Source: Parvularia atlantis
Lineage: Eukaryota > Opisthokonta > Rotosphaerida
Assembly: GCA_943704415.1 (NCBI GenBank)
Contig: CALSCO010000515.1
Span: forward strand, 1 to 27,541
DNA: 27,541 bases
Direction: 5' to 3'
Shown here: in pieces, positions 9,501-17,345 of the stretch
Layout: the number at the start of each line of letters is the position of its first letter
How positions within the stretch are numbered: the first letter of the stretch is position 1
The notes under the pieces: generated by a model
What the model saw: the letters and a program-made list of their open reading frames with translations, nothing else
Told to the model about the DNA's origin: nothing
The model's database searches: none
Position numbers and translations under genes: made by a program

Positions 9501-10829
9501 AACAGCTGGTTTACCGCCGACGAGCACTTCCGCCTCGTGGTGAGCGACCACGCAAGGACCGGCGCTGTGCAGCCGGACGCGACCAGTGCCGCGATTGACA
9601 TGCTGCCGAATGAGCGGCTGCAGGCGTACACGTGCGAGCTGCCGAACGTGCGGAGGGCCGACCGAGTCTTCCTCTACACGTTCCATCGGGACGGCCGCCC
9701 GTTCCTTGCCCAGCCGCGGGTGTACGACCGCGCTTCGCTGCAGCCTGGCCCGCGGCCGTACCAGGACCCGACGTGCGTCGTGGTGCAGCCCTCTGCACAG
9801 CTGCGCATGACGGTCGCCGGCGCCGTGGTCCACGCGGGCAACACGGTCGTGGCAGCGGTGTACCGGTCGCAGCAGCTCATGCATCAGCGAGTGCAGGAAC
9901 ACAGGCAGCAACTCATCCAGCGCGAGTTGCAGGCCAACGAGGCGCGCCGCGACCTTCTTCTGCGCTCGTTCGACGGCGTCCAACTGTGCAAGGCGTCGTA
10001 TGCCCAGGGCGACTACCGCACAGGCACGCGGCTGTGGGCGTTCATGCGCGACTGGCAGAGCGGCATGATCCAGTGGCGTGACGTCGCGACAACGCAAACG
10101 AGCCTGAGCAACGCACAGCCCGTCTACTGCTACGTGCAGCGCGGCCCCGAGCTGTGGATCGCCGTGCGTGGCTCGCGGACGGGCACCGACTGGCTGCACA
10201 ACTTCAGAATGGTGCTGACGAAGCTGGACGATCTGCCGGGCAAAGTGCATACCGGCTTCAAACTGTTTGCGCTCTCCGTCCTCCACGACATCATCGACGA
10301 GAGGCTGCTGCCGGGCGACGGCCGGCCGCACTGCCCGCTGCACCTGTGCGGCCACAGCCTCGGCGGCGCGACGGCAATCGTGCTCGCGCTGCTGATCAAG
10401 ACGCGCCTGCAGTGGACCGCGCCGATCCACGTCACGACGGTCGGCGCGCCGATGATCGGCGACCCGGATCTTGTCAAGGAGTCCGACCGGCTCCTGCCCA
10501 ACGTGCACCAGTTTGTCAACGTGCTCGACCCTGTGCCGCAGCTCCTCGCCCGCGACGGTGTCGGCTTTGCTCGCCCCAGCTGCGTCCACGTGCTCGACGG
10601 CTCGGGCGAACTGCGCACGATCCTTTCGGAGAACCACCTGCGCAACGTGCTCAGCGGCGTGCGTGCGTTGTTCGTGGCGCCCTTGTCGTTCGTCGCGTGG
10701 CACTCGGTCAACACGTACTACCAATACTTCATCACCTGCACGCGCGACCTGATGGACGGCATCGATACGAAGCAGCTGATGCGCGACCAGGGCGAGGGCA
10801 TGGGCGAGGCTGCGCCCGCACGCGCCTGA
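5066..10829 (+). CDS. LRR-Roc-COR (ROCO) GTPase fused to a class-3 lipase
   Basis: Fourteen exons (5066-5264, 5329-5469, 5530-5613, 5664-5741, 5791-5874, 5930-6013, 6078-6248, 6299-6382, 6429-6512, 6590-6676, 6727-6822, 6881-6964, 7020-7172, 7228-10829) encode 1676 residues; all 13 introns are phase 1. Residues about 60-480 are ribonuclease-inhibitor-type LRRs (NxIxxxGxxxLxxxLxxNxxLxxLDLS). A Roc GTPase follows: P-loop GYGGVGKS (647-654) and switch DVGGQE (691-696); the usual G4 (N/T)KxD reads SYKSEAS. A COR-like module (about 790-985, ending near NLYMFPAL) and about 400 unassigned residues come next. Residues about 1390-1640 are a lipase_3 domain: GHSLGG with Ser1520, Asp1577 in NVLDPVPQ and His1613 in SENHLRNV. 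Roc-COR units dimerise and couple GTP turnover to an output domain, normally a kinase; here the output appears to be acyl-ester hydrolysis. No signal peptide is seen, so it is probably intracellular. Confidence 0.88.
6530..6561 (+). repeat. T32 homopolymer within an LRR intron
   Basis: A run of 32 T lies in the ninth intron (6513-6589) of the ROCO-lipase gene, between a GTGCG donor and an acceptor CAG at 6589. This intron is 77 nt while its neighbours are 46-64 nt, so the tract accounts for most of the extra length. A shorter T-rich run lies in the fifth intron (5888-5896). Confidence 0.95.
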
Positions 10830-11051
10830 TGAGCATTCGTGTGGGAAATGTGTCGATCATTTTTTGTCAGCCACGCGCACGCTCGGGGCTTCGATCTTGT
10901 TGTCTGTGGGGCATCGTCGGCGCACGCCAGCGCCACGACGTCAGTGCGACGGCGACGGCGAGCGCACTGTCGATCGCGAGCACGCGCAGGACGTCCGTGT
11001 CACTGAGGAGGGATACCATGCAGTGGTCGAGAGATACTGTGAAGTATATAC

Positions 11052-11624
11052 ATGTCATGGACTTGTCACGGCTGGGCGAGGCACGCGGCGGCGGCGGCGG
11101 CGGCGGGCGAGGCGCGCGGCGGCGGCACGCGGCGCACGGCGCCCCAGGACGACCGCGACGAGGTGGATGCGAAGCGCAACGCGGTCGAGAGCGACGCGCC
11201 GCCGGGTGCGCAGTGCTCTGGTCGCGAACAACTCGGATGACGCGCCAGCGTGCCCGTTCTGCCTGGATGCGCTGGGCGCGGACGCGGGGCGAACGCCGTG
11301 CCTGCACCCGATCTGCGCAGTGTGCGTGCGCAAGACGACCGACGCGCGCCTGTACCTGCTCGGCCTGACGTACTGCCACGCCGAGTTTGCCCGCGCCGAC
11401 CTGCTCGAGCCCGCCGCTACTGCGGCCGATACGGCGAGCACGGCGACAATGTGCCAGTCGTGCGAGGAGGTGTCCGCGACGTGTCGGCGTGGACAACGGC
11501 GGACGAGCGCGTTCACGTCTGGGCCGAGACGGCGGTGCAGACGGGCTACGGCGTGGCCGTCTCGCGCGTGGACGGCTCGGTAGCCGTCGTGAGCCACGCG
11601 ACGCACCAAGTACTCCTGTTCTGA
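11052..11624 (+). CDS. Small RING-type zinc-finger protein (model uncertain)
   Basis: The recognisable core is CPFC, then about 12 residues, then CLHPICAVC at about 11251-11325: the first six ligands of a C3HC4 RING in correct spacing. A 43-nt intron (11206-11248, GTGCG to CAG) joins an Ala/Gly-rich, acidic N-terminus (APQDDRDEVDAKRNAVES) to the RING in frame. The final C-x2-C pair could be CQSC about 42 residues later in the same frame. A different frame, ending at 11624, carries a protein-like tail (VHVWAETAVQTGYGVAVS, HQVLLF) resembling a beta-propeller strand, so another intron may lie at about 11326-11438. A TATATA at about 11045-11050, very close to ATG 11052, makes the start doubtful. 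If real it is probably a ubiquitin ligase, but partial decay is also possible. Confidence 0.4.
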
Positions 11625-11885
11625 CCCTGTGTCTGTGGTTGACCGCACCTGTCACTGCGCATTGTGCACGCGCGGGGACACGCAATGACAAAGAGCGGAG
11701 AGCGTTGACGAGGAAGACGGCTGGCGCGGGTCGACAGCACCATGGAACGAGGCAGCACACATCAGATGCAGAACGACGGGCTGGCCCACTGCACACAGGC
11801 GCAGCGCGCGCGTGTTGACCTCTTCTCTTCGTCTATGTATGTTCTCGCGCTCGTTCCCATCTTACGCTTCCGTATCTAGTGCGCA

Positions 11886-13827
11886 TCACCCGCCTGCGAC
11901 CCCGCTGCACAGCACCACCACGTCGCCCGCGCGCCTCTGGTCGTCGCTAAAATACGAGTTGAAGAAGCGCGCGCACTGCGCAAACAGCGTCAGCGCACTC
12001 ACGGCGGCGGCGCTCTGCGCACCTCGGCGTAGCCGTGCCGCGCCAGCACGACCGCGGCGGGCCGAGTGAGTGCGTCAAAGAGCACGAGATGCGTGGGCTT
12101 GCTGGGCGCGCCCGCGAGCCACTCGTCCGTCGAGCGCACCGGGTTGTCGTAGAAGACGTCCGACTCGTCCTGGTGCCCCTGGAGCGGCGTGCCGCTGCGG
12201 CGGGTCAGCATGCGCCGCGAGGGGGGACGCTTACAGACGCACGGCGGTGGCGGCTCGCAGGTGATGAAGCGCAGGGTTGCGTCGGGCCGATGCAGGTGCG
12301 CATGGTACGGCGTCGAGTGGCACGGCATGAGGAACCACACGTGCAGCTGGTCGCGGAAACCCGTCAGCGTGCACACTCCCGCCGCTGCACCGCACAACGC
12401 ACCGGCTCGGTCGTCTGCAGTCCACGCAGGTGCTGGACGACGTCGACGACGCCGCGCTGGTGCACGACCGTAAGCGGCAGTCCTAGCAGCACCTGCGTCC
12501 CCACGACGCCGACCACCAGGATCCGGAAGCGCCCCGTCGGCAGCGTGCGGGACAGCGAGGCCGCGCCCACGCCTGCGTAGACGCAGATGACCGGCAGGAC
12601 CGGGTGCACAAAGCGGAACTCCTTGTGGCTGAGCAGCGAGTAGAGCGCGACGGTGCCCAGCGCGGCGTACGCGAGGCGGCGCGACGACGCTTGCTTGACG
12701 CCCGTGCGTACAAGCACGAGCAGCGTGTGCGCGATGAACGGTAGGCCTGCGCCCGCGGCGCGCACGTCAGCGACCGCGCCGGCGCTTAGGCATGCACGCA
12801 CCCTGGCTAAAGTACCAGTGCCACGGGTGCGCGCCGTAAAAGACCGAGACGCCCTCGAGCACATTGACGCACAGGAAGCGCCAGGGTGTGAACGTGGGCC
12901 AGCCGTAGTACGCCGAGTCGATCGTGAGGGCAGCGAGACACGCGGCTGCGCTGCGCACCGTGCTGTGAGCGACACTGCGTGCAGCAGCAGGGCGGGGGGC
13001 GCACCCGACGGGCACAACAGTGCCAAACAGCCAGCGAAGACGCGCCGCGCCGTCGGGCAGGCGCGTGAGCAGGTCGATGCCGAGCGGGATCCAGATGAGC
13101 ACGGCGGTGGGGCGCACGACGGTCGAGACGGCGGCGATGGCGAGCGCGGGCAGCGTGCGGCGGCCGACGTCGTGCGCGAGGCGCTCGTCCCACGGCCACA
13201 GGTCGAGTGCGATGGCGGTGAGGGCGGTCTCGAGCGAGTTGGCGAGGGTGCGCGTGAGCATGAACATGTTGAACATCGACGTGGCGCTAAACACGACCTG
13301 CGGCGCCGCGGTTCAGTGCGTGTGCACAAACACACGCGCACGCGCACAGACCGCCCATCGCCCGACATTGGCGCCAAACAGCCGCGTCGCGAGGCGCCCC
13401 GTGCACCAGTCGCAGAGCGCGGCGAGCACGGCCATGACGAGCCGCGGCGCGATCGTCTGTCCCCCCCACGCACGTGACGCGCGTCAGCCGCCGCTCGGCC
13501 GCTCGCCGCCCCGCGATCGGCCCGCACCAGCAGCGGCGTCGCGTCGAGGCCGGTCGCGGCGAGCAGCGCGTAGACGGGCGCGACGAGGCCGAGCGCGTGC
13601 ACGGGGCTGCGGATGCGCGCGTGCCACTCCCACGTCAGGTGCCCGTAGCCAAACACGGCCCGATGCGCCGGCTCGAGCGCCTGCCAGTACTCGTCCGGGC
13701 TTGCGGCCGTGCGCAGCAGCACCGCGTTCGCGACGCGCCACGCCAGCAGCCACGCGAGTTGCATCATGGCCGGTTGTGTGACGCGCCGGGTCCCGCCGGG
13801 TCCCGCTGATCTGCTTGCCTGCCGCAT
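11886..13827 (-). CDS. PIGB: GPI mannosyltransferase 3 (PIG-B/GPI10-like, GT22 family)
   Basis: Eight exons (13827-13528, 13456-13352, 13297-13005, 12962-12802, 12746-12403, 12346-12243, 12194-12023, 11975-11886) give 522 residues. The enzyme adds the third mannose, from dolichol-phosphate-mannose, to the GPI-anchor precursor in the ER lumen. Diagnostic motifs in order are SPDEYWQALEPAHR and GYGHLTWEW (lumenal catalytic loop with the acidic residues), LTRTLANSLET, SHKEFRFVHPVLP and VWFLMPCHSTPYHAHLH, the last specific to PIG-B rather than other GT22 enzymes. Many hydrophobic segments fit a polytopic ER protein of usual length. An in-frame ATG at 13767 (MMQLAWLL) may be the true start, since promoter-like sites sit only 7 bp upstream of 13827. 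The second intron appears to use a GTCTG donor. It diverges from the trypsin-like gene. Confidence 0.92.
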
Positions 13828-13935
13828 GGGATGTGAGTCAGTCGCGCCGTCTGACTCAGGATGAGTGTGCTTGCGCTCGCCGGCCTTTCATAAGCGCGGC
13901 CCTGCACCGCCCGCACCACCTGCACCGCCCGCACC
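13828..13935. promoter_or_regulatory. Short divergent promoter with paired TGASTCA (bZIP) sites
   Basis: Only 108 bp separate the PIG-B and trypsin-like start codons. TGAGTCAG (13834-13841) and its exact reverse complement CTGACTCA (13851-13858) form an inverted repeat with a 9-nt spacer. Each contains the TGASTCA core bound by AP-1/Gcn4-class bZIP proteins in fungi and animals. The GC-rich 13901-13935 stretch has repeated GCACCNCC. Function is inferred only. Confidence 0.5.
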
Positions 13936-14957
13936 ATGGCCAAGCCCGTCACGGCCGACGACCTCGACCTGTTTGTGCGCGAGCACCTGGGCCAGTACTT
14001 TGCGATCGGCTACGAGGACGACCCGCACGGCACCAAGTTCACGGGCGCATCGGGCTTCTTCGTGACGGCGGCCGTACGCAACGACAAGGCACGCCACGGC
14101 TGCGCACGCCCGCGCGCGGCTGCGGCTGACGCGTCCGTCGCACGCGCAGCGCATCTTCTTCGTCACGACGGCGCACAAGCTCGGCGCGGGCGTGTCGGCG
14201 CACCGCGCGCGCTTCATCAAGATGTACCTGCACTGGCCGCACTCGAACAACTTCTCGCCGCTGCTGCTGCCGCTCGAGCGCTGGGACATTGGCCACGCGA
14301 CGCTGCAGCCCGAGTGGCTGTACGACCGCCACAGCGACGTCGCCGTCCTGCCGATTCCCGGTGCGGCCCCTCTCGGCTGCGCTGGCGCGCGCGTGGCTGA
14401 CCCGGGCGCAGAGGACGTTGCGCGCCAGCTCGACCCGCGCGAGGTCGCGCAGGTGCCGCCGTTCGACCTGCGCGTGCCGTTCTACATGCCCGGCCAGCGC
14501 ATGCTCGTCGCGGGCCAGCAGGTGTTCCTGCAGGGCTTCCCGGGCCAGTTTGGCGGCCACGAGCTGCCGTGGGAGGTGCGGCACCCGATCTGGTCGCACG
14601 GTGCGTTCGTGCCTCATCCTGCCGTGCGCACGTCTCACGCGCGCCTCAGCCATGATCGTCTACCCGCCCAACGACGACTTTGCGGGCCTGCCGACGGTGC
14701 TCGTGCACGGCCACGGCCTCGCTCCGCTTTCGGGCGCGCTCGCCTTCACCGCCACGGGCGACGGCCAGAGCGCGTACAAGATCCAGCCCGTGGGCGTGTA
14801 CTCGGGCGAGACGCACTACGGCCATGCCGGCCTGACCGGCCCCAACATCTCCAACGTGTGGAAGTGGTCGTGCCTGACGCGCCTGATCAGCAACTTTGCC
14901 GGCCACGACGTCAAGGACACGGACGTGAAGATCGTCGGCATGTTGCCCCTCTTCTGA
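13936..14957 (+). CDS. Trypsin-like serine protease-fold protein
   Basis: Four exons (13936-14073, 14150-14360, 14412-14600, 14650-14957) encode 281 residues. The fold is suggested by GASGFFVT and RIFFVTTAHKL (His55 in the TAH context of chymotrypsin-like enzymes), RHSDVAVLPIP (Asp109 in the classic DVAVL context) and APLSGALAF (Ser207 followed by Gly, the usual place of the nucleophile). The GxSGG signature is imperfect: no Gly two residues before the Ser and no second Gly after it, so activity is uncertain. Bacterial-type trypsin_2 domains are the nearest likeness I can name. There is no signal peptide: the N-terminus MAKPVTADDLDLFVREHLGQ is polar, implying a cytosolic protein. The first intron opens GTACG. 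It ends 78 bp from the convergent PP2C gene. Confidence 0.65.
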
Positions 14958-15035
14958 GCCCGCAGCGAGCCACCCCCCTCTGTACATGTACAGCGTCGGC
15001 TGTGCGTCACGACGAGCTCGTCCACGCCCGTGCAC

Positions 15036-15949
15036 TCACACCAGGGAGCAGACGGCGACGGCAAGGTCGTCGTCGTGCCCGCCGAGCTCGTCCACAGCCG
15101 CACGCAGGCTGTCGAGCAGCAGCTGCGGCGTGAGATCGCGTCCCGGCGCGGTTGTCGGCGTCAGCGCGCGCCACGTCTCGCACAGCGCGGCTGGCTCGCC
15201 CACGAGGTCCCACAGGCCGTCCGACGCGACGACGAGAAAGCGCAGCCGCCCGTCGACCGCCGTGAGCGGCACAGCCGCCGTCTCGGCCTCGCGCAGCACG
15301 CCCGTCCGCGCCGTGTCAAAGCTGAGGTCGCCCAGCACGCGCGTCACGCCGAGCACGCGCGGCCAGTCGCTCCCCGCATCGTCCGGGTGCACGACGTACG
15401 TCGCGTCAACGTCGGCGGGCAGACGCGCGCGCGCGCGCTCGGCCGCGTTTGACAGCCGGTGCGGCGGCGTCACGCTCGTCAGCGTCCAGTCGCCCGCGTC
15501 CGTCGCATGGGCGTGCAGCAGCATCGCCTGCGAGTCGCCGACGTGCGCCGTGTGCAGCACGCCGTCGCCCGCGGTCCACGCGCAGACCGTCAGCGTCAGA
15601 CCCGACTCGATCGCCGCCGCGCCGGCCGCATGCACCGCCTCGTCACGCACGGCGTGCAGCAGCGCCAGCGGCAGCAGCGCCGCGTCGAGCGCCGCGAGGG
15701 TCTCGATGCGCGCGTGCAGCACCGTCTGCGCCGCATCGACGAGCCGGACCGCGTCCGCGCCGTGCCCGTCGCCCGCGATCGCCAAACGCACGCCCGCGCC
15801 CGTCGTCGTGACCAGCACGAGGTCCTCGCACGGCGCGCCGTGGCTCGCGTGGGTCTCGCCCGCGGCCTGCGTCGGCCTCGTTCAGCATCTGCGCGGCAGA
15901 TCAGGCGCAGCGGCGGCATCACGATCAGCGTCGCGGACCACTCGACCAT
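15036..15949 (-). CDS. PP2C-type (PPM) Ser/Thr protein phosphatase
   Basis: Two exons: a 27-nt first exon (15949-15923) and 15866-15036, joined across a 56-nt intron whose branch-like CTGAAC precedes the GCAG acceptor. The product is 285 residues, the size of a minimal PPM catalytic domain. Motifs in order are PCEDL (the ED motif), AGDGHG (metal-binding Asp42), HVGDSQAML, TRVLGDLSF, VVASDGLWDL and a final DDDLAVAVC. These supply the acidic ligands of the dinuclear Mn/Mg site, so the enzyme is probably active and dephosphorylates phosphoserine/threonine. No targeting signal or regulatory domain is visible. The tiny first exon is the least certain part. The polyQ protein gene lies directly upstream on the same strand, its stop 57 bp before this start codon. 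Confidence 0.88.
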
Positions 15950-16006
15950 GATGGAACACGCAAAAGTACAGCGGGTGGGGGCGCCAGGGAAAGAACGAGA
16001 AGGAGG

Positions 16007-16849
16007 TCAGGGCGCGAGCTCGTCGTCGTCCGCGGCTGTCGCGGGCGGGGTGAGGGCGAGCGCGCTCGGGACGGACGGGCGCCGCGACGCAATGCGCCCG
16101 CCAAAGCCGAGGCCGAGGCTGCTGCTGCTGTTGCTGCTCATGCTGCTGCTGCCGACGGCAATGTCTTCGCCGGCCATCGACGCGCGACGCGAGCTCAGGC
16201 GCCCGCCCAAAGGCTCGTCGCCCGCCATCGACGGCCGGCGCGACGACACGCGCGAGCCGTCGTCGCCACCCATCGTCGCGGCCGCGAAGCGCAGCAACTG
16301 CGCGAGCATCGCCGAGGGCGGCGTGGACGAGAGCGGCGAGGTCGAGCAGAGCCAGCTGGACCCGGACGCGCTGCCGCCGCCGGCCGTGTCGGTCGCGAGG
16401 CCCGGCGGCACGCCGCTGGCGCGCATCGGCAGCGTGTTGAAGGCGCGCACGGGCGGCGTGTCTGCGGGCGGCGGCGCGTGTGAGGCACGTGCGTGATCGA
16501 TGGCACGTGCAGCGCGCGCACAGGCCGCGGCGGGGCGGTCGACGTCCATCTCGGCGTCGGCCCACGCGGCGCCGGCCGTCTCCTCGGGCGGGACGGAGAA
16601 GGAGCGGAGGATGGCGTGCAGCTCGTTGTGCGCTTCGGCGACGTCGGCGCCGAGCAGGCGCCTGCGGGTGCGCGGTGCGCGCGGTGTCAGCGTCACTGTC
16701 ACGAAAAGGGGCAGCGGACGCACGACGCGCGGCCCAACGTCATCGCCAGCCGCGCGCGCTTCTCGTTGGGCGTCTCCTCGTCCATCGCCTGCTGCTGCTG
16801 CTGCGCCGCCGGCTTGGCCACGAAGAACACGGCCGAGTCGTCCTCGTCG

Positions 16850-16921
<72 letters not shown>

Positions 16922-17130
16922 GTCGTCGCCGTCGTCATCTGCGCCTCGTCGGCCTCGCTCAGCTGCTCCAGGTGTGCGCGCAGCTGCAGCTGGCGCTGGC
17001 GCGCGGCCAGCAGCGGCAGCGCCGAGTCGGACGCCGACGCCGTGATCGCGCCGGCCATCGCCAGCGCCGCGCCGCCGGGGCCGTGGAGGTGGCCGGGGCG
17101 CAGCGGGCGCGGCGCTGCGTACGCCGCCAT
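16007..17130 (-). CDS. PolyQ, serine-rich protein with RRxS motifs, function unknown
   Basis: Three exons (17130-16724, 16661-16522, 16461-16007) give 333 residues. I recognise no domain. Visible features are an Ala/Gly-rich N-terminus; an amphipathic helix (ARQRQLQLRAHLEQLSEA); a run of 23 Gln followed by HDEDD; a shorter Q5; PNEKRARLAM, which could be a nuclear-localisation or cyclin-docking-like RxL site; and a second helix (EAHNELHAILRSFS). The disordered C-terminal third contains SSRRPSMAGD, SSRRASMAGE and ASRRPSV, three near-copies of a basophilic kinase/14-3-3-like site, around a serine-rich stretch. It could be a transcriptional or scaffold regulator, which is inference only. It diverges from the zinc transporter gene across a 215-bp promoter. 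Confidence 0.7.
16852..16920 (+). repeat. (CTG)23, coding for Q23 on the minus strand
   Basis: Twenty-three perfect CTG units on the plus strand are CAG codons of the polyQ protein on the minus strand. There is no synonymous CAA interruption, so the tract should be unstable. A second group of five CTG lies at about 16789-16803. Confidence 0.97.
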
Positions 17131-17345
17131 TAGCACTTGATTCTAGCGACGTGCCACCACTGCGTGATGACAGCGCTCACACCATGGAGGCCTACACGTC
17201 GTGTGCACGCCTCATCTGATATGACAGCAATCACACCAAGGCGGCCTACGCTCATCCGAGCAACGGTAATTGTCTCATAAGCTGTGGATGTGCGCAGGGT
17301 GTGGAGGGGTGCGCGTCATGAGGGTACTGGGATTTCGCAGTCGCA
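17131..17345. promoter_or_regulatory. Divergent promoter with a 27-nt imperfect direct repeat
   Basis: This gap lies between the polyQ gene (-) and the zinc transporter (+). A 27-nt block starting GACAGCGCTCACACC (17169-17195) recurs starting GACAGCAATCACACC (17223-17249), matching at 23 of 27 positions with period 54. Each copy is followed by CTCATC. A TGCACGC between them fits the loose metal-response consensus TGCRCNC, but that heptamer is common in GC-rich DNA. The region is less GC-rich than the genes on either side. Confidence 0.45.

Noticed and set aside
9399-10724. 441-residue open frame antisense to the lipase region
   Set aside because: Arg/His/Val-rich composition typical of antisense GC-rich coding DNA; no recognisable motif and no splice logic.
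16480-17140. Poly-Leu, poly-Cys and poly-Ala plus-strand frames across the CTG repeat
   Set aside because: Three frames of one trinucleotide repeat; only the minus-strand CAG frame is joined to normal-looking protein and splice sites.
17198-17212. Metal-response element TGCACGC upstream of the zinc transporter
   Set aside because: Matches the loose MTF-1 consensus, but the heptamer is common in this GC-rich sequence, so it is not counted as evidence.
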